A stretch of DNA of 64,000 nucleotides, from positions 1-64,000 of the forward strand of contig OMXJ01000010.1 in assembly GCA_900315015.1 (NCBI GenBank). The letters run 5' to 3'. The notes under the pieces were generated by a model. It worked only from the letters and a program-made list of their open reading frames with translations. It had not been told where the DNA came from and ran no database searches. Position 1 is the first letter of the stretch; each line of letters opens with the position of its first letter. This document shows, piece by piece, positions 9,161 through 16,258 of this stretch. Origin of the DNA: an uncultured Eubacteriales bacterium (GTDB lineage Bacteria; Bacillota; Clostridia; Lachnospirales; Lachnospiraceae). Position numbers and translations under genes: made by a program.

Positions 9161-9335
9161 AACTTATAAAAATGTAAAAGGATAGGCGTTTCTGAAAAAT
9201 ATAAAACTTACAAAAAATGTAAAAGGATACATATTTCTGAAAGTTATAAAACTTACAAAAAATGTAAAAGGATACATATTTCTGAAAATTATAAAACTTA
9301 CAAAAAATGTAAAAGGATACATATTTCTAAAAATT
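9157..9335 (+). repeat. Tandem repeat, 45 bp x 4, spanning the yhaM stop codon
   Basis: Units start at 9157 (divergent, 44 bp), 9201, 9246 and 9291. The shared core includes AAAAAATGTAAAAGGATACA followed by TATTTCTGAAAA. The period is a multiple of three, so the reverse strand shows an artificial open frame with a 15-residue repeat, which I do not consider a gene. Confidence 0.92.
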
Positions 9336-9377
9336 ATCCTATAATAAAACGCTAAAATACCATTTAATTTTAAAAGG

Positions 9378-9405
9378 TCCGTTGCTTGTGGCAGCGGATT
9401 TTTTA
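9378..9405 (+). terminator. Intrinsic terminator before the GH5 gene
   Basis: CCGTTGC and GCAGCGG form a 7-bp stem with a four-base loop, followed by ATTTTTTA. It would end transcripts from the mutS2-yhaM side. The -35 element of the next promoter lies inside the hairpin. Confidence 0.75.
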
Positions 9406-9429
9406 TGCTATAATCGAAATATCGGTTAT
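9386..9429 (+). promoter_or_regulatory. Promoter with possible operator for the GH5 endoglucanase gene
   Basis: TTGTGG (9386-9391), a 17-bp spacer and an extended -10 TGCTATAAT (TATAAT at 9409-9414). An inverted repeat, ATAATCGA (9410-9417) against TCGGTTAT (9422-9429) with one mismatch, covers the -10 box and the likely start site near 9421, a position suited to a repressor. Confidence 0.65.
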
Positions 9430-9480
9430 GTAGAAAGGTGAACATAAGAGAAATTTTATACTCTTATGAAGGTCTACATA
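9427..9480 (+). promoter_or_regulatory. Two-stem hairpin in the 5' leader of the GH5 gene
   Basis: The outer stem TATGTAGA (9427-9434) / TCTACATA (9473-9480) and inner stem CATAAGAG (9443-9450) / CTCTTATG (9461-9468) are both perfect 8-bp pairings. The structure occupies nearly the whole leader and ends about 11 bases before the ribosome site AAAGGAGG. There is no T tract, so it is not a terminator. A role in mRNA stability or translation control is an inference. Confidence 0.6.
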
Positions 9481-9504
9481 AGGATATTTAAAAGGAGGAA
9501 TGTT

Positions 9505-11457
9505 ATGAAGAACAGAAAATTACTGTCACTTCTTTCTGCAGCAGCACTTGCAGCAGCAGCCTTTACAGGATGCGGTGAAAAGCAGGATGCAACAACAACA
9601 GCAGCAACAACTGCAAAGCAGGAAGAAAGTACAACAGCAGCATCAACCGAAGGAAATGATGCAACAGACGCAACAGACGCAACAGATACCACAGAAGAGG
9701 CAACAACAGAGGCATCAGAAGAAGCAGATAAGTATCTTGAAATGGATGCTATCGAATTTACAGCAGCAATGGGAAATGGAATTAACCTTGGAAATACTTT
9801 TGAAGCTATCGGCGGAGAAAGAAATTTCGCAGGCATGTCTATTTCAGATATGACATCGACTGTAGCAGTTAATCAGGCAGAGACCCTTTGGGGACAGCCG
9901 GTAACCACACAGGAAATGATGGATGGAATGAAGGCAGCAGGCTTTGATTCAATCAGAATTCCAGCAGCCTGGACAAAGTACATGGATAATATCGCAACAG
10001 GCGATTATACCATTAATCCAGCATTCTTTGACAGAGTTGAGGAAGTAATAAACTATGCAAAGAACAACGACATGATCGTAATCCTCAATGATCACTGGGA
10101 TGGCCAGTGGTGGGCAATGTTCGGCTCAGAGAATCAGGAAGATGTAGACACAGCATGGGCACTTTATGAGTCAATGTGGACACAGATCGCAACAAGATTT
10201 GCAGACTATGACAGCTTCCTTGTATTTGAAGGCGGAAACGAAGAACTTGGTAATAGATTCAATGATTCATACAACGGAAAGATAGGAAAGCTTTCAACAG
10301 ATGAGTGTTATGCACTTCTTCCACAGGTAACACAGAAGTTCGTAGATACAGTTCGTGCAGCAGGTGGAAACAATGAGAACCGTTTCCTTCTTATTCCTGG
10401 CTACAACACAGACGTAGAGATGACCTGTGATGATCGCTATGCAATGCCAAAGGACACAGCAGACGGAAAACTTCTTATATCAGTTCATTACTACACACCA
10501 TCTAACTACTGTATCGGCGGGGCAATCGCATACTGGGGAAGTAATGATAATGTAGAAGAAATGAATAACTATCTTGCAAAGATGAAAAAGTTCACAGATG
10601 AGGGATACGGCGTAGTAATCGGCGAGTGGGGCGTTGCAAATGAAGCAATCGGAAACCACGGCGGAGCACCGGGCGGAATCTATGAGTACTTTAAGAATTT
10701 CCTTGCAAACTGTGACCTTTACGGTTATGCTCCATTCCTCTGGGACTGCAGCAACTATTTTGTAAGAAGTGAATGTGCATGGACAACAGACGAGGGGCTT
10801 TCAGACCTTGGCCAGTTCTTCCTTGATGCACAGGCATCAACAGCGGCAGACCTTCAGGCTAATGCACAGGCAGTGCTTGATGATGTAAAGGCAAATGCAC
10901 ATGATGACCCAAATGCAATTCAGGATATCAGAGAAGATGAATCTCAGTCAATTGCCTGGATAATGCTTTCAAGCTCAGATTGGGGAATATCATACAGTGT
11001 AGGTGATAAGTATGACCCTTCAAGTGCTTCAGCAGGCCTTGTACCAACGGATGTAATCATTGATGGTGAGGGAACCTATACAGTATCACTTGATATGACG
11101 GCAAATGGAGGAGCGTCGGGAGTTGCTTTTTCAGCACTTGGTATCGCAAATGGTGAAATTAATTTCCCTAACTATGTAATTGAAATTAAGGAAATCAAGA
11201 TCAATGATAGCACAGTAATTCCTTGCGAGAACTACTACACAACTGCAGATGACGGAAAGTGCACAAGAGTAAATCTCTATAATGCATGGGTACCAGATGC
11301 AGTAAGTGCTATTTCGGGAAATAAGAATAATGAGCTTGGAAGACTTGCACCAGGAATCAGTGCGGATAGCGTAACAGCCACACCAATAGATCCTAATTTC
11401 CCAGAAACAGCTAACACAATCTCTATTACCTTTGACTATTATCCAGCAGCAGAATGA
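9505..11457 (+). CDS. GH5 endoglucanase (cellulase), lipoprotein
   Basis: It hydrolyses beta-1,4-glucan at the cell surface. I start it at 9505, which has AAAGGAGG 6 bases upstream, not at the ATG at 9466, which lies inside the leader hairpin. The lipoprotein signal peptide ends at AAFTGC with Cys23 as lipid anchor, followed by a Thr/Glu/Ala-rich linker to about residue 75. The GH5 barrel (about 80-450) shows NLGNTFEA, GFDSIRIPAAW, LNDHWDG, acid/base Glu246 in GGNEELG and nucleophile Glu374 in VVIGEWGV. Residues about 480-650 form a beta-rich C-terminal domain (IAWIMLSSSDWGISYSVGD) that looks like a carbohydrate-binding module of a type I cannot name. Total 650 aa. It is monocistronic, with its own promoter and terminator, next to pseudopilin operon A. 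Confidence 0.93.
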   Translation: MKNRKLLSLLSAAALAAAAFTGCGEKQDATTTAATTAKQEESTTAASTEGNDATDATDATDTTEEATTEASEEADKYLEMDAIEFTAAMGNGINLGNTFEAIGGERNFAGMSISDMTSTVAVNQAETLWGQPVTTQEMMDGMKAAGFDSIRIPAAWTKYMDNIATGDYTINPAFFDRVEEVINYAKNNDMIVILNDHWDGQWWAMFGSENQEDVDTAWALYESMWTQIATRFADYDSFLVFEGGNEELGNRFNDSYNGKIGKLSTDECYALLPQVTQKFVDTVRAAGGNNENRFLLIPGYNTDVEMTCDDRYAMPKDTADGKLLISVHYYTPSNYCIGGAIAYWGSNDNVEEMNNYLAKMKKFTDEGYGVVIGEWGVANEAIGNHGGAPGGIYEYFKNFLANCDLYGYAPFLWDCSNYFVRSECAWTTDEGLSDLGQFFLDAQASTAADLQANAQAVLDDVKANAHDDPNAIQDIREDESQSIAWIMLSSSDWGISYSVGDKYDPSSASAGLVPTDVIIDGEGTYTVSLDMTANGGASGVAFSALGIANGEINFPNYVIEIKEIKINDSTVIPCENYYTTADDGKCTRVNLYNAWVPDAVSAISGNKNNELGRLAPGISADSVTATPIDPNFPETANTISITFDYYPAAE

Positions 11458-11522
11458 TTTTTAAAAGGTTAAAACTGGTATTTTAGAGAAAAAGCTAAAG
11501 ATTACAAAAATTTAATAAATTT

Positions 11523-11577
11523 AAAGCCGAAGACTAGTGTCTAAAAAAGATACAAAAGTCTTCGGCTTTTTCTTTTT
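11523..11577 (+). terminator. Intrinsic terminator after the GH5 lipoprotein gene
   Basis: AAAGCCGAAGACT pairs perfectly with AGTCTTCGGCTTT across a loop of about 21 bases, followed by TTTCTTTTTATTTT. Confidence 0.9.
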
Positions 11578-11606
11578 ATTTTATAGAAAAATATCCAAAA
11601 ATTATG

Positions 11607-11635
11607 TTGAATTATAAAACGGTTTGTGATATAAT
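11607..11635 (+). promoter_or_regulatory. Promoter of pseudopilin operon A
   Basis: TTGAAT (11607-11612), a 17-bp spacer and TATAAT (11630-11635) with the extended -10 TGA just before it. The predicted start is near 11642, leaving a leader of about 165 nt. Confidence 0.75.
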
Positions 11636-11641
11636 GTACAA

Positions 11642-11806
11642 AAGCGGATACTATGTTCACAGTCTGTTCAAAAATGAACGTTTTAGCCAGTTTTTTCGAA
11701 AGAAAAAGCAGACCAAAATGTCATTTTTGCGTGTAAAAACACAAGGGGATAGTGTGCACTTTTCCGTAATATTCAAACTATTAACTTATGTCAGGGGGTA
11801 CTATTA
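11642..11806 (+). other. 5' leader of pseudopilin operon A
   Basis: This untranslated leader contains several small hairpins, for example GTTCA-AAAA-TGAAC near 11665 and GTTTTTTC/GAAAGAAAAAGC near 11690. I looked for c-di-GMP-I or -II riboswitch signatures, common before clostridial pilus genes, and found none I recognise. With the upstream terminator and promoter it makes up the 349-bp gap after the GH5 gene. The 67-codon open frame through it (11604-11807) starts inside the promoter and is not likely to be a gene. Confidence 0.5.
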
Positions 11807-13558
11807 ATGGCAGTTTCCAAAGTACTATGTATTGAGCTCGGCGATACAACCAAAATCGCTGAAGTAGACTACAAGAAACCGAATCCTAAGATATACCAGT
11901 CAGAAATCTTCAACCTTAGGGATACGCAGCTCGGAGCAAACGGCGACGTTGGTGTAGATGATGATGGTCTTATCCGTGGAAGAGATACTGTAGCAAAGAT
12001 TCTCGAGAGCAAGATTAAAGAACTTAAGTTCGGCAATAATAATGTTGTTTTCTCAATCATTTCAACAAAAATTCTTACAAGGGATGTTACTATTCCAAAT
12101 GTAAAGCCAGCCCAGATCAAGAACATGATCACAACTCAGGCAGGCCAGTATTTCCCTGTAGAAGTTAATGATTATGAATATTCGTATTCAATCATTGATA
12201 AAACAGCAGATAAGCAGCTCCATATCATGGTATATGCTATCTCAAAGCAGCTCGTAAAGTCATATGTTGCACTTGCAGATGCAGCACACTTAAACCTTGT
12301 AGGTCTTGAGTACGGTGGTAATGCACAGTTCCAGGTTCTTACAAAGAAGGTTCAGCCAGCAAATACAGCAACAACATACATCGACATTAACGAGAGCAAC
12401 TCAGTCGTTTCTATCTTAAAGGATGGAAAGCTTGAGCTTCAGCGTACTATCAGCTATGGTACAAATCAGATCATCAACCGTATCAGAGATTATAAGTCAT
12501 ATTCAAATCTCAATACATCACAGCTCTTCGACCTTGTAAGAAATGAGCAGTTTGTTCGTGAGCGTTTTGATGAAGACGATCTTTCAATGATGAACATGGA
12601 CGAGAATATGTCTGATGAAGCATCAGTTGCAGCTTTCGAAAAGCTTGATATTAAAGATGGTATCATCGATGATCTCCGTGCATTCATTAACAGCGTAAGC
12701 CGTCAGGTAGACAGCTACCGCAGCAAGAATAGAAACGTACAGATCAATCCAAATACTTTTGTACTTGGTAAGGGTTCTCTTGTAAAGGGAATGCTCGAGC
12801 TTCTTTCAAATGAGCTTGGAACCAAGACAGAAATGCTTACAAACATCCAGGGACTTGATTTCCCTAAGAAGTACAACAATGATGTAGTTGTACAGATGTA
12901 CACAGTTGTAGGTGCAGGTATCGCTCCGATTGAATTTGAAATTCTCCGTGAAGAGAATGTAAAGAAGAAGGAGTCAGAAAATCTCACGGTTTATTATCTT
13001 GCTACCCTTGTGGCACTTGTTATTTCGATTGCACTTATCGGCATAGGTCTTATCAGGATGCAGACTGCTAAGAGTGAAAATAAGAAGAAGAAAGAAAAAA
13101 TCGAAGCCCTGACAAATGAGCTTGGCGATATCTATGATAAGTGGGAAGCAAGTAAGGCGGCAGTAGTAAATATTCAGACATTTGATTATAGCACTTATGA
13201 ATATAGTGCAGAGCTTAAGAATTTTGTTAATTCTCTTGAAGAAACGATTCCGGCAGATGCTGTTATTGGTTCACTCACTATGAGCGGTAATGTGATTACT
13301 ATGAGTGTTTCAACAAAATCGGAAGAAACTGCAGCTCAATTTATACAGTATGTTAGAGATATGGACTTAGTAAAGAGTGTTGAAAACTCAGGTATTGCAA
13401 TAGCAGTTAATGAGGAAACTGTTCCTGCAACAACAACTGTATCATTTTCTGTTGACGTGACACTTGTAGATCCAGTATTTGAAGATGGATATGAGATTCA
13501 GTCTGAGCCGGTAGAACCGAATTCAAATAGTGGATATGCTAAAGATCCGGTTTATTAA
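11807..13558 (+). CDS. PilM/PilN-type fusion, type IV pilus-like platform protein (operon A)
   Basis: The first 390 or so residues resemble PilM, the actin-like cytoplasmic ATPase of the pilus alignment complex (CIELGDTTKIAEVD at the start, phosphate-binding-type IDINESNSVVSI, LEYGGNAQFQ). One membrane helix follows at about 394-416 (TVYYLATLVALVISIALIG), then a coiled coil and an external domain to residue 583 like PilN. PilM and PilN are normally separate, so this is a natural fusion. It should anchor the pseudopilus platform to the membrane together with the PilO-like protein 34 bases downstream. The operon B copy at 30264 is strikingly similar in its first 200 residues. The ribosome site is GGGGG, 8 bases before the ATG. 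Arg codons here are often CGT, unlike the AGA-rich genes that follow. Confidence 0.82.
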   Translation: MAVSKVLCIELGDTTKIAEVDYKKPNPKIYQSEIFNLRDTQLGANGDVGVDDDGLIRGRDTVAKILESKIKELKFGNNNVVFSIISTKILTRDVTIPNVKPAQIKNMITTQAGQYFPVEVNDYEYSYSIIDKTADKQLHIMVYAISKQLVKSYVALADAAHLNLVGLEYGGNAQFQVLTKKVQPANTATTYIDINESNSVVSILKDGKLELQRTISYGTNQIINRIRDYKSYSNLNTSQLFDLVRNEQFVRERFDEDDLSMMNMDENMSDEASVAAFEKLDIKDGIIDDLRAFINSVSRQVDSYRSKNRNVQINPNTFVLGKGSLVKGMLELLSNELGTKTEMLTNIQGLDFPKKYNNDVVVQMYTVVGAGIAPIEFEILREENVKKKESENLTVYYLATLVALVISIALIGIGLIRMQTAKSENKKKKEKIEALTNELGDIYDKWEASKAAVVNIQTFDYSTYEYSAELKNFVNSLEETIPADAVIGSLTMSGNVITMSVSTKSEETAAQFIQYVRDMDLVKSVENSGIAIAVNEETVPATTTVSFSVDVTLVDPVFEDGYEIQSEPVEPNSNSGYAKDPVY

Positions 13559-13592
13559 TTAAAAAAAGATAAAGTTATAAAAGGAGAACGAT

Positions 13593-14267
13593 ATGACAAA
13601 ATCAAGTGCGTCATCAACAAAATTATTGTTGGTTCTATTGTGCATAATAATGATTGGTGCTGCATTCTACTTTGGCTTTAAAAATTTCAATGATCAGGCC
13701 AAGGAAATAGAAGCAGAAAATGTTACTTTAGACGCTCAGATAGAGCCACTTCAGGAAAAAGTAAATAATATACCTACATATAAGGCTGAAACAGAAGCTA
13801 ATAATAAGAAGATAATGGAAATAGCTAATAAATATGGAGCAGGTTACACTCCTGAATCTCTTATTAAAAAGTATCTTGAAATGGAAGAAGAGTGTGAGTT
13901 AGAATTATCAAATGTTATATATACTAATAGTAGTATTCTTTATCAGGATACAAATGTAGATACAGCAGAAGGAAAAGGTCTTACTGCTTATGGAACTGAA
14001 GTTAATGTTTCAGCAGTAACAACTTATGCAGGATTTAAGTCTTTCTGTGATTTTATAAATGATTATACTGAAAGAACTACTTTTGATAATCTTTCACTTT
14101 CAGTATCAGAGGCTGGATTTAATATTTCAGCAACAATTAAAGAGTATGCTATGATTGGATTAGACAATAAGTCATATGAAGCACCAGAGTTTGAAAATAA
14201 AGAGTTTGGTGTAGATAATATCTTTGGTGACTTGGCTTCTGATGAATTAGGTACATTGGTGCACTAA
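13593..14267 (+). CDS. PilO-like inner-membrane platform protein (operon A)
   Basis: A 224-aa bitopic protein with a short cytoplasmic tail, a membrane helix at about 9-27 (KLLLVLLCIIMIGAAFYFGF), a coiled coil at about 33-75 with Glu/Asn-rich heptads, and an alpha/beta external domain. This is the layout of PilO, the partner of PilN in the alignment complex. The identification rests on layout and on its place directly after the PilM/N fusion. The operon B protein at 32058 shares FYFGFKNF-type and YGAGYTPESL-type segments. Ribosome site AAAGGAG. A hairpin follows before the next gene. Confidence 0.75.
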   Translation: MTKSSASSTKLLLVLLCIIMIGAAFYFGFKNFNDQAKEIEAENVTLDAQIEPLQEKVNNIPTYKAETEANNKKIMEIANKYGAGYTPESLIKKYLEMEEECELELSNVIYTNSSILYQDTNVDTAEGKGLTAYGTEVNVSAVTTYAGFKSFCDFINDYTERTTFDNLSLSVSEAGFNISATIKEYAMIGLDNKSYEAPEFENKEFGVDNIFGDLASDELGTLVH

Positions 14268-14294
14268 TCATAGTGATAATAATATGATGATATT

Positions 14295-14318
14295 CTAGCA
14301 GGCCTTTTAGCCTGCTAG
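14295..14318 (+). promoter_or_regulatory. Intra-operon hairpin, possible attenuator
   Basis: CTAGCAGGC (14295-14303) and GCCTGCTAG (14310-14318) form a perfect 9-bp stem with the loop CTTTTA. The following GGTATTTATATTTTTA is T-rich but broken, so it may act as a weak terminator or a processing/stability element between the platform genes and the pseudopilin genes. Confidence 0.55.
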
Positions 14319-14371
14319 GGTATTTATATTTTTATGGATTTGACGGGAAAGTTTAAGCAAAGGAGAATAGC

Positions 14372-16216
14372 ATGAGAGGGGAAAGAAATAAGAATAATGA
14401 CAAAGGTTTCACTTTAGTTGAAGCTGTTGTAAGTATGCTGATACTTACAATTGTTATTCTCTCTATTATCGGGGGATTCAATATAATAACAAATTCTAAT
14501 TACAAAGCGAAAAAAATACAGGGTGCAAATACACTGTTTTCAGATATAAATGAAAAGCTTAGAGATGCAACTGATTATGACGAAGCTAAGGAAATAGTAG
14601 ATAATGAAATTAATGGCAAGGAATTTTCAGTAGGAGCACTAAAATATGAGGTTGAGGCTACTTTGTCAGCCACTGGAGGCGTGCCATATGCTACTGCAGC
14701 TCCAACAGAGGTGCCGGGAGCAGATTATTCTGTTGGACGCCTTACTCTTGGATGGTATTCCTACCGTTGTTATTTTTCACCAGCGGAAAATAATTATTAT
14801 GTAATTGATGGCTATGATAAAAAATATTTTTCTGTGTCCTCAACAGGAAAGTATACAGTTACGGTAGATGGAGCTACTTATATTTTAAATTCTCCGACGC
14901 CTACACCAACTCCAGCACCTACTGCTGTATTAGTAAAATCTATAGATAATTATGCATATGAATTGAATCAGGAAAGTAATCCTGGATTTCCGGAATTTGA
15001 TGATAAGAAGGTTAAGGCAATAGTATTGGATAATACAGATATAGATGCTCTTAACAATGAATATACTTCAGATGAAATAGACTACCTTGAAAGAGTGGAT
15101 GATGAAAATTACAGTGCTTTGGGTGTTCGTAGTCTTACTAGTTCTTTGAGATCAGTGGGAGCGCTTGGACGAGTTAATGATAAGCAGATTACTTACAAGT
15201 TTAAAAAAGTGTGGTATTTAAATACTGCTGATAAAACGGGGGGAACTAATGGTACAACTTATGTAAAATATATTATTGCGTCATCGATAAGCTATAACAA
15301 GGGAAAAGACTCATATTCATCAGATAATTTTTGGGGGTATGGTTCTATAACGAATAATGAAGATGTATATTTAGATAATGGCACCAGATATCCAAATTCT
15401 ACCTGGGTGAGAAGGTTACAATTCTTTAGATATTTCATTAGTACAGTTGGTTTGGAAAATGAGAATGATTTGGGCGTAATTGCTAGGTACTCAGATTGCT
15501 TAACAGGAATAAATGGAGGCTCGGTCCAAAAAAGAATTAGATCGTCTCTTACAACTGCTAGATACTTGACTGACGAGTATATGTTTTATGGGGATGAAGC
15601 TAATTATCCTGTAATAGGAGCTGGTGTTCCTGAGGTAGTATTAGCTGAAGGAAGAGCTGATAAGTGGAGTAATACCTATGGACCTCAAAGTACTGAGGCG
15701 GAGAAGCAATTAGCAGAACTTGACAGTATATATTTGTTCTATACACCATATTCTGAGGATCCGGATAGTGTTAAACTTACTGATGAGAGATATCTGACTA
15801 TGAACTTATATATGGATGATACTTGGGATTTCAAAAAACAGTATAATGTTTATTTCTTAGTTTCCAATAGAGATGCTACTGATATTACAGCATCATCTAA
15901 AGGATATTTGATGAAGTATTGGAGATTAGTATCAGAAGAAGCAAGAAAAGAATTTTATCCACTTGGAAATGCAGGGCTCATAACAAATGTGAGATATCAT
16001 GGTGAGGGATCGGAAGTAGTTACAAGTAGCCACAGTTTTAGTAGATTTACAGGTATAAACTATGCGGAAAAAAGTAACTATAATAAGAATTTTAAAATTG
16101 TTCCAGATACTGTTGCGCACTCTGACGTTCCGACAAAGACAACTGGTGTTGATATCAAGATAAAATTTAATGGTGAAACAATATTGGAGAAGGATTGGTA
16201 TTTATACTTCAAGTAA
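14372..16216 (+). CDS. Large PilV-like prepilin (operon A)
   Basis: The N terminus is a classical type III (prepilin) signal: a basic leader MRGERNKNNDKG, then the mature start F-T-L-V-E with Glu5 and a hydrophobic helix (SMLILTIVILSIIGGFNII). A prepilin peptidase should cut after Gly12. The remaining 580 or so residues form a large external domain, far bigger than the 130-200 aa of ordinary minor pilins, with a Pro/Thr-rich stretch (SPTPTPTPAPT) near residue 180. Glu5 and the position in the operon make it a minor pseudopilin of the PilV/GspI or GspJ kind. Ribosome site AAAGGAG. Base composition is more T-rich than in the operon B counterpart at 32848. Confidence 0.8.
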   Translation: MRGERNKNNDKGFTLVEAVVSMLILTIVILSIIGGFNIITNSNYKAKKIQGANTLFSDINEKLRDATDYDEAKEIVDNEINGKEFSVGALKYEVEATLSATGGVPYATAAPTEVPGADYSVGRLTLGWYSYRCYFSPAENNYYVIDGYDKKYFSVSSTGKYTVTVDGATYILNSPTPTPTPAPTAVLVKSIDNYAYELNQESNPGFPEFDDKKVKAIVLDNTDIDALNNEYTSDEIDYLERVDDENYSALGVRSLTSSLRSVGALGRVNDKQITYKFKKVWYLNTADKTGGTNGTTYVKYIIASSISYNKGKDSYSSDNFWGYGSITNNEDVYLDNGTRYPNSTWVRRLQFFRYFISTVGLENENDLGVIARYSDCLTGINGGSVQKRIRSSLTTARYLTDEYMFYGDEANYPVIGAGVPEVVLAEGRADKWSNTYGPQSTEAEKQLAELDSIYLFYTPYSEDPDSVKLTDERYLTMNLYMDDTWDFKKQYNVYFLVSNRDATDITASSKGYLMKYWRLVSEEARKEFYPLGNAGLITNVRYHGEGSEVVTSSHSFSRFTGINYAEKSNYNKNFKIVPDTVAHSDVPTKTTGVDIKIKFNGETILEKDWYLYFK

Positions 16217-16258
16217 ATTTAATCGTTGATATAACTGTTTTGATGAGGAGATAATAAT

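Larger units (their letters stand above)
9161..9504 (+). other. Intergenic region between yhaM and the GH5 lipoprotein gene
   Basis: This 344-bp gap contains the rest of the 45-bp repeat array, a terminator (9378-9405), a promoter that overlaps it (9386-9414), an imperfect palindrome over the -10 box and a two-stem leader hairpin (9427-9480). No separate gene is seen. Confidence 0.75.

Noticed and set aside
9164..9445. Reverse-strand open frame of 93 codons with a 15-residue repeat (YPFTFFVSFI type)
   Set aside because: It is produced by the 45-bp tandem repeat, whose period is a multiple of three. No ribosome site, and it covers the promoter and terminator of the GH5 gene.
9548..9853. Gln-rich open frame inside the GH5 lipoprotein gene
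   Set aside because: It is a shadow of the GCA/ACA-rich signal and linker region of the lipoprotein in another frame.
11642..11806. c-di-GMP riboswitch before operon A, as found before some clostridial pilus genes
   Set aside because: I could not find the conserved c-di-GMP-I or -II core words. The same holds for the operon B leader. A covariance-model search would settle it.
11604..11807. 67-codon + strand open frame before operon A
   Set aside because: It starts upstream of the -35 box and runs through the promoter and leader. No ribosome site and no recognisable product.
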